A stretch of 64,000 bases of DNA. Source: Pseudobythopirellula maris. Its GTDB lineage: Bacteria > Planctomycetota > Planctomycetia > Pirellulales > Lacipirellulaceae. The notes beneath the pieces were generated by a model. It saw nothing but the letters and a program-made list of their open reading frames with translations. It ran no database searches and was not told where the DNA came from. This document shows, in pieces, positions 18,944 through 30,047 of the stretch. A program made the position numbers and the translations under genes. The stretch lies in the NCBI RefSeq assembly GCF_007859945.1, contig NZ_SJPQ01000001.1:744001-808000 (forward strand). The letters are read 5' to 3'. Position 1 is the first letter of the stretch. Every line of letters starts with the position of its first letter.

Positions 18944-20625
18944 ATGCCTGCCTCGCGTGACCAAATCGAAGCGTTCTTGCGGCTCGTTGGCCGGCGGCTC
19001 AACATGCGCCGCCTGGCGGCGACGGCCGTCTGGGCCGTGATCGCCGCATCGCTCGTGCTGCTCGTGGCGGGGGCGAGCTACATCGCCCGCGGCCACGCTT
19101 TTGACCTCCGCTGGTACGGCGCCGCGGCGTTAGCCGCGGGCGCCGCCACGCTGCTTGCTTGGGTGGTGCGGTTGGCGCGGCGTGAGTCGTCGGCGCGGTT
19201 CGCCGATCGGCACTTCGGACTCAAAGACGCGTTGGTCTCGTCGCTGCACTTCGCCCGCGACGGCAAGCGCGAAGGGTTTTACACCCTGCAGCAAGAGCAG
19301 ACCGCCCAACGGGTGGCGGGCCTCGACGCCGAGGCGATCGACTGGCGGCCATCGCAGCGTCCCCTGGCGGCCGCCTGCTGCCTGGCGGTGCTCGCCATCG
19401 CGCCGGCCCTGCCCCCCACCAGTCAGACGGTGCTCGACCGCATCGCCCTGGAGGAGCAAACGCTTGAGCTCAGCGAACGGTCGAACCAAGAACTCAAAGA
19501 GCTCGTCCGCGAGCTGAACGAGCAGGTGGCCGATCCGCTCGAGCGGGAGATGATCGAGCCCGACAAGCTGCGTGAGATGGTCGAGTCTTTGGAGAAAACA
19601 TCGGACCAGAAAGCGGCGTTGCGGCAGTACGCCCGCCTTGAGAAGCAGATCCAGGAACAGCTCACAAAGCTCTCACAGCGTCGCGACGAGCAGTTGATGT
19701 CCGAAGCGGCCGTCGAACTCGCCAAGGATCGCGCCACCCGGCCGCTGGCGGAGGAGCTCGCCAAAAAGAAATACGACGCCTCGGCCGAACATCTCGAGCA
19801 GATGAAACCGACCAAGACCCCCAAGCTAAGCGAGCAACAGAAAGAGGTGGCCCGCCTCGAGGCGGCCGCCAAGCGGATGGCCGCCGCGGTTCGCAACCAG
19901 CGCGGCCGGGGGGCCTCGGGGGGATCGTCTCCCTCGTCCAAGAGCGGCGAATCGGCGGGCGCCTCCGGCTCGTCGTCGGGCAAGGGGGGCTCGGCCGACG
20001 GATCGGGCGGGTCGGGCGGCGGCGCCATGGGCGACGCGATCGAGGACCTCGAAGCTTCTCTCTCGAAGTGGAGCGAGTCGCTCCGCGAGGCTTCGCGCCA
20101 AGAGAAACAGCATGGCAAGTGCGACGCGAAGACCGCCGGCGAGTGCAAGGAGTGCCGCAGCAAGTCGCTCTCGGACCTCAATAGCCTGAAGAAATGCCTC
20201 ACTCGCATGGCGATCAAGAAGAAAGCGTGCGACAAGCTCGGCGGACTCTGCAAGGCCTGCAGCCGGTGCCAGGGGGGAATGTGCCAGGGGGCAATGTGCC
20301 AGTCCCCCAAAGCTGGTGGCAAGAAGGCCGGCACGGGATCGAACCTGGCCCTGCGCAACGAGCGAGACACGCTGCTGGACAACGGCCAGACCGAGACGCT
20401 CAAAGGCGTGAAGAGCGGCGACGGCCCGTCGCAAACCACCGTGGAAACGGCCGAAGAGGGGACCGGCGTCTCCGGCCGCGCGGCGGTCGCCCAGCGTCGC
20501 GAATTCCGCCGTCAGTTCGAGTCGTTCGTCAGCCGCGAGGACGTTCCCGAAGAGCTGCGGACGGGCGTGAAAGAATACTTCGAGTCGATCCACATCGACG
20601 CTCAATCACCAGTCGAGGAGTCGCG

Positions 20626-20629
<4 letters not shown>
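18944..20629 (+). CDS. Membrane-anchored coiled-coil protein with cysteine cluster
   Basis: A 561-residue protein. Three hydrophobic segments lie near residues 24-47, 57-76 and 141-157. A long Glu/Lys/Leu/Gln-rich coiled-coil stretch covers about 165-315, then a Gly/Ser linker (320-362). Ten cysteines fall between residues 393 and 452, in patterns such as CKEC and CKACSRC, before a short C-terminal domain. ATG 18944 has GGAG six bases upstream. The gene starts 62 bases after the TPR gene and overlaps the next MoxR gene by four bases (ATGA). Proteins of this layout accompany planctomycete MoxR/Bat-like clusters; no biochemical role is known to me. The cysteine cluster may bind metal. Confidence 0.8.
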
Positions 20630-21621
<992 letters not shown>

Positions 21622-21721
21622 GTCGTTCCCACCCCCGCTGCGTCCGGCAAGCTCCCGCCGCCGAGCGCCCCCGTTCTGCTTCTACGCACTGCCCCAGTTC
21701 CGCGCCACCACCGAAGACCGC

Positions 21722-22603
21722 ATGGCCGCTGGCGAGATGAAACTGACCGACCCGCAGTTCATCCAGCGGCTGGAGTCGCTCTACCTGCTTGCGCGCAAGG
21801 TCCTCGGCGGCTCGTTGCAGGCCGACCGCAAGAGCGTGAAGAAGGGCGCCGGCGTCACCTTCGCCGACTACTCGGAGTACTACTACGGCGCCGACTTCCG
21901 GGCGATCGACTGGCGGGTGTTCGCCCGCTTCGAGACGCTGGTCGTCAAGCTGTTCGAATTGGAGGAAGACGCCACGATCTACCTGCTGATGGATTGTAGC
22001 CAGTCGATGGCGTCGAAGTTTCCTTACGCCAAGCAGCTGACCGCCGCGCTCGCCTACATCGCGCTGAGCTCGCTCGATCGTGTGGCGATCTACGGCTTGG
22101 GCGACGGGCTCACGCCGGTGCTCGAGCCGTGCCGCGGGCGCGCCAAGGCGTTGGCCATGCTGCGCGGTCTCGAAGACGCCCCGCTCTTGGAAGGCGACAC
22201 GCGTTTCAACCTGGCGGCGCGCCAGTTCCGCGCCCGCCACGCCCGCCGCGGGCTGGTCGTGGCGATCTCCGACTTCTTGTTCCCCGAGGGCTTTGAAGAG
22301 GGCCTCAAGTTCCTCGGCTACCACGGCCACGAGGTCTACGCCCTGCAGGTGCAGGACGAGGGCGACACGCGGTGCGAGCTGCGCGGCGACGTCGACCTGG
22401 AGTGCGTGGAGACCGACGCCCGGCTGCGGGTGACGGTCTCGCCCCGCGAGGCCCGCCTGTACGAGGAGGCCGTCGCCGAGTGGAACGAGTCTCTCCGCCG
22501 CTGCTGCGTTCGGCTCGGTGTGGGCCTCGCCGCGACCACGCCCGAGGCGCCGTTCGAGCGAGTGGTGCAAGACATCCTGCGTCGCGGGGGGCTGGTCGCT
22601 TGA
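21722..22603 (+). CDS. DUF58 domain protein
   Basis: 293 residues with the DUF58 signature YGADFRAIDWRVFAR at 55-69 and a VWA-like fold after it; the MIDAS-type motif is DCSQS at 91-95 (LLMDCSQSMASKF). There is no membrane segment, so it is probably cytosolic. DUF58 proteins are standard third members of MoxR/Bat-type operons. It starts 100 bases after moxR and its stop overlaps the likely TTG start of the next gene by four bases. Exact role unknown. Confidence 0.92.
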   Translation: MAAGEMKLTDPQFIQRLESLYLLARKVLGGSLQADRKSVKKGAGVTFADYSEYYYGADFRAIDWRVFARFETLVVKLFELEEDATIYLLMDCSQSMASKFPYAKQLTAALAYIALSSLDRVAIYGLGDGLTPVLEPCRGRAKALAMLRGLEDAPLLEGDTRFNLAARQFRARHARRGLVVAISDFLFPEGFEEGLKFLGYHGHEVYALQVQDEGDTRCELRGDVDLECVETDARLRVTVSPREARLYEEAVAEWNESLRRCCVRLGVGLAATTPEAPFERVVQDILRRGGLVA

Positions 22604-24558
22604 CATTCGCCTCGCCCGCCATGCTCTGGTCGCTGCTGGCGATCGCGCCGCTCGTTGCGGTCTACCTGCTGAGGGTGCGTCCGCGCAAGCGGCCGACGAC
22701 CGCCTACTTCTTGTGGGAGAAGATCTTCCACGAGAAGCAGTCGACCCGGCTCTGGCGGCGGCTGCGGGGGCTGCTGTCGCTGTTGCTGATGGCGCTCGCG
22801 TTCGCGGCCGTGGCGTTCGCCTTGGCCGAGCCGCGTTGGAGCGACGCCCCCCGCCCCGACCTGCTGCTGCTGATCGACAACAGCGCCTCGATGAACGCCG
22901 AGGAGGGAGGCGCCACGCGGTTGGAAATGGCCAAGGAGCGGGCCCGAGACTTGGTTCGCGCGCTCGACGGCGTGCAACGCGCGGCGGTGGCGACCGCCGC
23001 CGACCGGCTGCGGTACTGCTCGCACTTGAGCGACAACCCCCGCGAACTGCTCGCGGCGATCGACGCCATCGGCCCCACGAACGAGGCGTTCCGCACCGCG
23101 GCCCTTCCCCAGCCGAAGCAAGATGACGAGGCCCCGTCTACCGAGGCGCCGTCCCCCGAGGTTGAGCAAACCGAGGTCGACGAAACCACAGCGACGCAAG
23201 ACGCCCCCCCCGCTGAAGAAGCCGACGCCGCGACACAGCGGCGGGTGCTATTGCTTAGCGACGGCGTGCTCGGCGGCGCCGAGACGCCCGCCGAGGTCGA
23301 GCTCGTCCGCGTCGGATCGCCACGTCCGAATGTCGGCGTCGTGGCCGCCGACCTTGCCTTTACTCCCGGCAGCGTGTCGCAGTTGAGTTTCTACTACCAA
23401 ATCGCCTCGACGCACGAATCGATGGTGAGCGTCGACCTGTTGCTTTACCACGAGCATCCCAACGACCAAAGCGCCGGAGGCCGGACGCTGGCGAAGGTCA
23501 TCCCGCTCGACGTCGCGCCGGGGCTCAACGCACCGCGGGTCATGACGGTCGACGGCGCCGAGCCGGGCCGCTGGGTCGCCGAACTCGACATCGACTCGCT
23601 CGTAAGAGCCTCTACGGAGAAGGGCGCTGGTGCGACAGGGCTGAGCGACAGCCTCGCGGCCGACAACACGGCGTGGCTCGTCGCCCGCCGGCCTGATCCG
23701 ATCACGATGAGTGTCGCCACCGACGAACGCTATTTCCTTGAACAAGGGGTGCTGGCGTTCGACCGCACCGAGGGGGGGCTGCGGCTCGTTGAAAGCGGCG
23801 GCGAGGTCGTGCTCGCCGTGGGCGCCGCCGACGCTCGCGACGGCGAGGAAGACTCCGCCGCTACGATCGTGTTCAGCCCTGATGGCGAGTCGCGTTGGTG
23901 GAGCAGTCTTGGCGAAGAGATCGAGGTCGCGGCGCCGCGTGTCTTGATCGAGGGTCATCCCTTGTTGCGTGGTCTCGACCCGCTGTCGATCCGATACGCC
24001 GGCGCTCGCCAGATCGAACCGCCCGCCGGCGCGCAGGTTCTGGTCGCCTCGGAGACCGGCGCGCCGCTCATTTATACGGCCCGAGACTCGGGCGCCGCTG
24101 CCGTGGTGGTGAACCTCGACCCCGTGGCGGCCGAGTTTTACTACAGCGCTTGGTTCCCGGTTCTCACTCACTCGGCGGCGCACCATTTGGTCGGTCGCGA
24201 AGAGCCGCTGCTCGCCGTTTACCGCCCGGGAGATACGCCCCGGCTGCCCGTTCCCGATACCACAACCGGCGCCGAGCTGATCGATCCTTTGGGCGATGCG
24301 CATGTCGTCCAAGGCGCCGTGGTCCCCGCCTTGGCGTCGCTCGGCTTCTACGATGCGCGGCTCGATGACGAGGCATGGCCGCTTGCTTGCGGCCTGCTCA
24401 GTGCGGGCGAGACCCTGCTCTCGCCGCCTCAGGCCGATCCGGACACCCCCGCCGTCGACGTGGCGAGCGGCTCGCCCCCCTCCACGTGGTTGGTCGCGCT
24501 CGCCTTGTTGGCCGTGTCGGCCGAGTCGCTCCTCTATCACCGTCGCAAGGTAGGTTGA
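22600..24558 (+). CDS. BatA-like VWA membrane protein
   Basis: About 652 residues. The N-terminus has the paired-helix arrangement of the BatA N-terminal family: helix 1 about residues 8-24 (LWSLLAIAPLVAVYLL), a basic loop, helix 2 about 56-76. A VWA domain follows with MIDAS motif DNSAS at 93-97, interrupted by a Pro/Glu/Thr-rich insertion, then a beta-rich region, and one C-terminal helix (STWLVALALLAVSAESLLYH). The start is taken as TTG 22600, giving M-TFASPAMLW as in relatives and a TTGA overlap with DUF58; ATG 22621 is the alternative. The VWA domain probably faces the periplasm. Confidence 0.85.
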   Translation: MTFASPAMLWSLLAIAPLVAVYLLRVRPRKRPTTAYFLWEKIFHEKQSTRLWRRLRGLLSLLLMALAFAAVAFALAEPRWSDAPRPDLLLLIDNSASMNAEEGGATRLEMAKERARDLVRALDGVQRAAVATAADRLRYCSHLSDNPRELLAAIDAIGPTNEAFRTAALPQPKQDDEAPSTEAPSPEVEQTEVDETTATQDAPPAEEADAATQRRVLLLSDGVLGGAETPAEVELVRVGSPRPNVGVVAADLAFTPGSVSQLSFYYQIASTHESMVSVDLLLYHEHPNDQSAGGRTLAKVIPLDVAPGLNAPRVMTVDGAEPGRWVAELDIDSLVRASTEKGAGATGLSDSLAADNTAWLVARRPDPITMSVATDERYFLEQGVLAFDRTEGGLRLVESGGEVVLAVGAADARDGEEDSAATIVFSPDGESRWWSSLGEEIEVAAPRVLIEGHPLLRGLDPLSIRYAGARQIEPPAGAQVLVASETGAPLIYTARDSGAAAVVVNLDPVAAEFYYSAWFPVLTHSAAHHLVGREEPLLAVYRPGDTPRLPVPDTTTGAELIDPLGDAHVVQGAVVPALASLGFYDARLDDEAWPLACGLLSAGETLLSPPQADPDTPAVDVASGSPPSTWLVALALLAVSAESLLYHRRKVG

Positions 24559-24565
24559 GCACCGC

Positions 24566-27073
24566 GTGGAACTCCTCTCCCTCGAACCGCTGATCTGGCT
24601 GTCGGCCATCTTGCTGCTGGTCGCGGCGTTGCGCTACAGCTTGGTCGACCTGCCGATGTGGCGACAAGCGCTGTCGGTGGGGCTGCGGGCCTTGGCGATC
24701 GTGGCGTTGGTGCTCGGCCTCTGCCGTCCGTACTGGCTCTCGCCGGGCGAAGACCTGCACGTGAACTTCCTGGTCGACGTGAGCGATTCGGTCGACCCGG
24801 ACGCCATCGACAACGCGGCCGATCGGGTCGCCGCCTCGATCGAGGCGCTCCATCCGGGAGACGGCTGGTCGCTGTTCGCCGTCGGCGCCGAGGCCCGGCC
24901 GCTCGACTCGCCCGAGCGGCTGAAGGAGCTCACCGCCGGGTGGCGCGAGGGAGGCCCGAGCGGCGGCATGCGGGGCGAGTCTCGCTTGGCCGAGGCGATG
25001 CTCGAGACGCGTCTCGCGTTCCCCGCCGGCAAGACGCGTCGCGTGGTGCTGATGACCGACGGCCGCGAGACCGCCGGCGCGCTGCACGGGGCGATCGATC
25101 AATTGGCCGAGGAGCGGACCGACGTGCGGCTCGCCCGCCTCGACACCCTCGCCGAGGCCGAGGCGAGCGTCGTCTCGTTCGAGGCGGCTTCGCCGATCGC
25201 CTACCAGGGCGAGGTGATCCGCCTGCGGGCCAAGGCCGCCGCCAACCGCACGATGCAGGCCGAGGCGCGACTCGTGCGTGACGGCGTCGTCGAGAGCAAG
25301 CGGACCATCACACTCAAGCCCGGCGAACCGACTCCGGTCGATTTTGATGTCGAGGCGCGTTCGGCGGGGGCGGCCCGTTACAGCGTTGAGATCGTCCCGG
25401 AGGAGGACCGCTTCCCGCTCAACAACCGGGCGTCGACCGCGGTCGAAGTGCGCGGCAAGCCGCGTTTGCTCGTGCTCCACGAGAAGCCGCGCGACATGCG
25501 GCCGCTGCGTCGCGCGCTCGAGCAACAAGGGCTGGAGCTCGACGTGCGTGGTCGCCTGGGCCTGCCCGGGTCGATCGAAGAGATGCTGGCGTTCGAGGCG
25601 ATCGTGCTGGCCGACCTGCCGGCGACCGACCTCTCGCCGCGTCAGATGGACGCGCTCAAGCGTTACGTGATCGACTACGGCGGGGCGTTGGCGATGCTCG
25701 GCTCGGAGAACAGCTTTGGGTTGGGGGGCTACTTCAAGACCCCGGTCGAAGAGGTCTTGCCGCTCGTCTCAAGGTTCGAGAAGGAGAAAGAAAAGCCCTC
25801 GCTCGCCATGGTGCTCGTCATCGACAAGTCGGGATCGATGCAGGGGGCGCCGATCGCGCTGGCCCGCCAAGCCGCCAAGGCGGCCGCCGAGCTGCTGAGC
25901 CTGCGCGACCTGATCGGCGTGGTCGGCTTCGACGGCCAGCCCCACACGATCTCCGAGCTGCGATCGGCAGGCGACATCGACGCGATACACGGCTCGATCG
26001 ATTCGCTGCAAGCGGGCGGCGGCACGTACCTTTACCCCGCCATGGTCCAGGCCCGTGACATGCTCGAGACCGCGCCCGCCAAGATCCGCCACATGATCGT
26101 GCTGAGCGACGGCCACACCCAGCCGGCCGACCATCACAGCTTGGCGCAAGAGGCTTCGGACGCCGGCGTGACCGTTTCCACGGTCGCGCTCGGCGCCGCC
26201 GACAAGCAGCTCTTGGCGAGCATCGCCGATATCGGCCACGGCCGTTACTACGAGACCGACGACCCCTCGAACGTGCCGCAGATCTTCACCAAGGAGACGA
26301 TGCAGGCCAGCAAGTCGGCGATCAAGGAGGACCTTTACGCCGCCGTGCGCACGGGCGACCATCCGATGCTCAGCGGTTTCGGCGAAGACGACCTGCCTTT
26401 CTCGCTCGGCTACGTGATGACCGAGGCCAAGCCGACGGCCCAATTGCTGCTGGCCGCGGAGACGGGCGACCCGCTGCTGGCGGTCGGTCGCTACGGCCTG
26501 GGGACCGGGCTTGCCTTCACCTGCGACCTCACGGAGCGATGGGGGGGCGAATGGCTCGCTTGGGGCGACTGCGGCAAGTTTTGGGCGCAGGTTATTCGTG
26601 GCGTCCTCCGCAAAGCGTACGCCGAGGGCCTGCTAGTCCACGCCGAGGCCCATGGAGAGCTCTGGCGGATCGACGTCACACGGCGCGACGAGTCGGGCGC
26701 CCCCGTGGGGGGTCTTGTCTGGGATGCCGCGGTCACCGACCAGTACGGCGCCCAAACTCCGGTCGAGGTGCACGAGGTGGGCCTGGGCCGCTACTCGGCC
26801 GAAGTCCCGCTCGGGGGCGCCGAGCGGCTCAGCATGCGGCTGCTCGACACGGAGTTCGGCAAACTCAAAGTGCTGCATTGGCAACGCCCGTACCCGGCCG
26901 AATACGCGCTATTGAGCAAAGCGGACCCGTCGCTTGAAGGGCTTGCGGGGTTCTCTCCCGATACGCTTCGCGAGGGTCTCGAGCCCGAGCCGCAGCGCGA
27001 ACCGGTAGCCCCTTACTGCTACTTCACGGCTCTCGCGTTGCTGCTGGCGGGCGTGTTGGTGCGGCGGCTGTGA
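24566..27073 (+). CDS. Double-VWA / GATase-like membrane protein
   Basis: 835 residues from GTG 24566, seven bases after the previous stop. Two N-terminal helices (about 8-24 and 37-53), a first VWA domain with MIDAS DVSDS (71-75), an Ig-like beta region, a glutamine-amidotransferase-like domain (about 300-410, with LGSENSFGLGGYF), a second complete VWA domain with MIDAS DKSGS (421-425), a C-terminal beta domain and a final helix (817-833). The catalytic Cys of true GATases is not evident, so this domain is probably structural. It is paralogous to the truncated gene at the window start. Last gene of the block. Function unknown. Confidence 0.88.
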   Translation: MELLSLEPLIWLSAILLLVAALRYSLVDLPMWRQALSVGLRALAIVALVLGLCRPYWLSPGEDLHVNFLVDVSDSVDPDAIDNAADRVAASIEALHPGDGWSLFAVGAEARPLDSPERLKELTAGWREGGPSGGMRGESRLAEAMLETRLAFPAGKTRRVVLMTDGRETAGALHGAIDQLAEERTDVRLARLDTLAEAEASVVSFEAASPIAYQGEVIRLRAKAAANRTMQAEARLVRDGVVESKRTITLKPGEPTPVDFDVEARSAGAARYSVEIVPEEDRFPLNNRASTAVEVRGKPRLLVLHEKPRDMRPLRRALEQQGLELDVRGRLGLPGSIEEMLAFEAIVLADLPATDLSPRQMDALKRYVIDYGGALAMLGSENSFGLGGYFKTPVEEVLPLVSRFEKEKEKPSLAMVLVIDKSGSMQGAPIALARQAAKAAAELLSLRDLIGVVGFDGQPHTISELRSAGDIDAIHGSIDSLQAGGGTYLYPAMVQARDMLETAPAKIRHMIVLSDGHTQPADHHSLAQEASDAGVTVSTVALGAADKQLLASIADIGHGRYYETDDPSNVPQIFTKETMQASKSAIKEDLYAAVRTGDHPMLSGFGEDDLPFSLGYVMTEAKPTAQLLLAAETGDPLLAVGRYGLGTGLAFTCDLTERWGGEWLAWGDCGKFWAQVIRGVLRKAYAEGLLVHAEAHGELWRIDVTRRDESGAPVGGLVWDAAVTDQYGAQTPVEVHEVGLGRYSAEVPLGGAERLSMRLLDTEFGKLKVLHWQRPYPAEYALLSKADPSLEGLAGFSPDTLREGLEPEPQREPVAPYCYFTALALLLAGVLVRRL

Positions 27074-27191
27074 CCGGCTTTGGGTGAAGGCGACCGGTTC
27101 TAGTGCGAATAGCACGGATGCGTAGCGTGTGTGGCGGTGTGATTCGACGTCGAAATGGCGAAAACAACGCTACGGCTAGCGGTAGTGCGAT

Positions 27192-28367
27192 CTAGGGGGT
27201 CATGTCCGCACGGAAGGCGCCTGGCGTGCAACCCATGCGGCACTGAAAGAACTGGATGAAATAGCCTGTCGACCCGAACCCTGCGAGCCGCGCCACCTGC
27301 GATACCGAATAGGTGGTTTCGAGCAACAAACGCTTGGAATTCTCGAGCCGCACCGTTTGCACCTCGTCGAGAATGCTGCGACCGAGTGATTGACGGAATC
27401 GCTTTTCGAGGCTCCGCCGCGAGACGTTGAGCTCATCGACAATCGATTTGACCGTGATCCCCACCCCCTGACGCGAGTGGATGATCTGCAAGGCGGCGGA
27501 GACATCGTTGTCTTCCACCACCACGATCTCACTCGAGCGGCGTGTGACGATGCCCAGTGCGTCGACCTTGATCGCTTGCGCGCGGTCGATGTTCCCCGAC
27601 ATCAGGCCGTCGAGCAACGCGGCGGCTCGGTAGCCCGCGGTCTCGATGTTGAGCGACACGCTCGAGAGCGGCGGGTCGGCGAGGTCACAAAAAACCTTGT
27701 CGTTGTCGACGCCCACCACGGCCACGTCGCCCGGGACCTCAACGCCGGCGAGGGCGCAGGCCTCGAGCACCTCGCGGCCCCGGTCGTCGTCGCAGGCGAA
27801 CACGCCGATGGGCTTAGGCAATTCGCGTATCCATTCCGCCAACACGGACTGTTCCCGCTCCCAAACCTGCTGCCGGGGCTTGGTTGGCGGCTCGTAGGCG
27901 ATCGGCTCGATGCCGTGAGTACCCAGGTAATCGCGGAACGCCAGCTCTCGACGCTTGGACCACTCCCGGTCGCCGATCCCGACGTAGGCCATCCACCGGA
28001 ACTGACGCTCCAAGAAGTAGTCCGCCACCATCCGCGAAACCTCGGCTGCGTCAGAACTCACTTCCGACAACGAGTGCAGCGGGTTGTCCTCGGAGAGCTG
28101 CTCGTCGGTCAGCCCAACGGCGATGGTCGGCACCCCGGCCTCAAGGATCTTGGCGGCAACGCGTTGATTGGGGATGCGGGCGATGATGCCGGTGCCGCCC
28201 CACTGGTGCATCTTCGGGACAACCTGCTCGTAGTCGCCCGGGCTGATGTGAAAGCTCCAGGGCCCGTGCTCGTGTGAGTAGCGAGCGATTCCCCTCAAAA
28301 GATCTCGCCCGAACACGCGCGCCGTTTCAACGAGCAAAGCAACGCGGTATTGAGGCGGTGTGAGCAT
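27192..28367 (-). CDS. XylR-like transcriptional regulator of the AraC family, copy 1
   Basis: 391 residues: an N-terminal periplasmic-binding-protein-like sugar sensor (VALLVETARVFGRDLLRGIA through VPGDVAVVGVDNDKVFCDLA) and a C-terminal AraC-type double helix-turn-helix (VSRRSLEKRFRQSLGRSILD, then VSQVARLAGFGSTGYFIQFF). This is the architecture of XylR, the xylose-responsive activator. ATG 28367 (MLTPPQYRVALLVETAR) is preferred over upstream in-frame starts because the sensor begins just after it. It diverges from uxuA across a 512-base spacer. A paralogue lies at 56210-57418. The likely inducer is a pentose or uronate; inferred from context. Confidence 0.92.
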   Translation of the reverse strand: MLTPPQYRVALLVETARVFGRDLLRGIARYSHEHGPWSFHISPGDYEQVVPKMHQWGGTGIIARIPNQRVAAKILEAGVPTIAVGLTDEQLSEDNPLHSLSEVSSDAAEVSRMVADYFLERQFRWMAYVGIGDREWSKRRELAFRDYLGTHGIEPIAYEPPTKPRQQVWEREQSVLAEWIRELPKPIGVFACDDDRGREVLEACALAGVEVPGDVAVVGVDNDKVFCDLADPPLSSVSLNIETAGYRAAALLDGLMSGNIDRAQAIKVDALGIVTRRSSEIVVVEDNDVSAALQIIHSRQGVGITVKSIVDELNVSRRSLEKRFRQSLGRSILDEVQTVRLENSKRLLLETTYSVSQVARLAGFGSTGYFIQFFQCRMGCTPGAFRADMTP

Positions 28368-28879
28368 CGACAAGAAGTGGAGTGATAAATGGGGCGCCAC
28401 TCTGGCACAGACGATCATCGGCGCTAAAGCGACATCGAGCATTCGCAATCGGCTCCGGAAGACTATCGGAGTATCGCCGCAAGCACATGTCGCAATGGCG
28501 TAAAACATGTCTGTTTTTGCGAACCCCGACTATAGCTTGCCCGCCAACGGATTGAAGGTGGCGAACCAGGGCAATCCGTCGCTTTCCCCTGAGATTCAAA
28601 GCCCCCAGGAGGGGCAAGCGGTTGAACAAGCCGTCGAGGCTCGCCGGCGCCGTGGCGTGGTGGTCGCCTGGCGATCGGCTTTCGAGACTGCCGCTAGGAA
28701 CACAAGAAACGCAGGACGGTCCATTGCCAAACGCCCTCGCATGGGCCTTGGGGCCGATGACTCAAATGCGTAGAATTATTATGCGAATGCGACGGAGGTC
28801 TACCGACAGCTTGCGAAAACCCGAGGCTGGGAGAACCATAGGAGCTCTTCTCGACTTTCCACGATGAGGCTGAGGCGGC
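28368..28879. other. Divergent control region between xylR-like gene and uxuA
   Basis: 512 bases with no supported gene. This is the most likely place for operators of the adjacent regulator. A weak candidate promoter toward uxuA is TTGGGG at about 28747 with TAGAAT 17 bases later. GAGG at 28872-28875 serves as the uxuA ribosome-binding site. Confidence 0.4.
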
Positions 28880-29971
28880 ATGAAACTTGGAATGGGGCTC
28901 TACCGCCACATGCTCAACCGGGACAACTACCGCTTCGCCCGCCAGTGCGGTGCGACGCACCTAGTGATCCACCTGGTCGACTACTTCCGCGGCCACCCCG
29001 ACAACCCCACCGGTGACCAGCCGACCGGCGGCGACCGCGGCTGGGGGCTGGCTGGCGATCCCGACCGGCTCTGGACGGTTGAAGAAATCGTGCGTGTCCG
29101 AGACGAGGCGGCCGCCGAAGGGCTCACTCTCGAGGCGATCGAGAACTTCGACCCGGCCCATTGGCACGACGTGCTTCTCGACGGCCCGCAACGCGATGCG
29201 CACATCGAGAACGTGAAGACCTTGATCCGCCGCGTGGGCGAGTCGGGCACGCCGATCTTCGGCTACAACTTCAGCATCGCCGGCGTGTGCGGACGGGTCA
29301 CCGGTCCTTATGCGCGTGGCTCCGCAACCTCGGTCGGCATGGACGGCCCGTACGACAAGCCGATGCCGCTGGGCATGGCTTGGAACATGACCGTCGATCC
29401 GGCGGCGCCCCAGGGCGACGCCCCCGCCGCGACTCACGACGAACTCTGGGGCCGTTTCCAACGGTTCCTCGACGAGGTGATGCCGGTCGCCGAGGAATCG
29501 GGCGTGCGGTTGGCCCTGCACCCCGACGACCCGCCGATGGAGTTCATGCGCGGTCAACCGCGGCTGGTCCACCGACCGGAGCTCTACCAGAGGGTGATCG
29601 ACATGCGGCCGAGCCCCTCGAATCAACTCGAGTTCTGTGTCGGCACGATCGCCGAAATGCCGGACAGCGACGTCTACGACGCAACCGAACGCTACGCCGC
29701 TCAAGGCAAGATCGGGTACGTCCACTTGCGGAACATTGCGGGCAAAGCGCCGCACTACCACGAGACCTTTGTGGACGACGGCGAGGTCGATGTGCCTAGG
29801 GTGCTAAGCCTTTTGCACCGCAATCATTTCCAAGGGGTCATCATCCCCGACCACGCTCCCCAGATGACCTGCGACGCGCCGTGGCACGCCGGCATGGCCT
29901 ACGCGATGGGCTACCTGAGGGCGGCTATTGACGCGGTATTGGCCGAATCGGCCGAGCCGTCGTTGGCCTAG
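28880..29971 (+). CDS. uxuA: Mannonate dehydratase
   Basis: A 363-residue TIM-barrel enzyme that dehydrates D-mannonate to 2-keto-3-deoxy-D-gluconate in hexuronate breakdown. The metal-binding residues of the family are visible as H214 (LALHPDDPP), C253 (EFCVGT), H282 (YVHLRNI) and D324 (IIPDHAP). The family-typical ENFDPAHWHDVLLDGP segment is present. Length matches. ATG 28880 has GAGG five bases upstream. Its substrate would come from glucuronic acid removed from xylan by the GH115 enzyme, after isomerisation and reduction; the SDR at 55067-55948 is a candidate for the reduction step. It converges with the SGNH hydrolase gene. Confidence 0.93.
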   Translation: MKLGMGLYRHMLNRDNYRFARQCGATHLVIHLVDYFRGHPDNPTGDQPTGGDRGWGLAGDPDRLWTVEEIVRVRDEAAAEGLTLEAIENFDPAHWHDVLLDGPQRDAHIENVKTLIRRVGESGTPIFGYNFSIAGVCGRVTGPYARGSATSVGMDGPYDKPMPLGMAWNMTVDPAAPQGDAPAATHDELWGRFQRFLDEVMPVAEESGVRLALHPDDPPMEFMRGQPRLVHRPELYQRVIDMRPSPSNQLEFCVGTIAEMPDSDVYDATERYAAQGKIGYVHLRNIAGKAPHYHETFVDDGEVDVPRVLSLLHRNHFQGVIIPDHAPQMTCDAPWHAGMAYAMGYLRAAIDAVLAESAEPSLA

Positions 29972-30047
29972 AGGCCGCTGCCGACCAGCCGGAGAAGCAC
30001 GCCGCCGCACACGCCCCGCGTCGAAACGAGACGCCCCGCGATGCGGT

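Noticed and set aside
28507-28773. 88-codon frame in the uxuA upstream region
   Set aside because: Arg/Ala-rich, no ribosome-binding site, and it occupies the expected control region.
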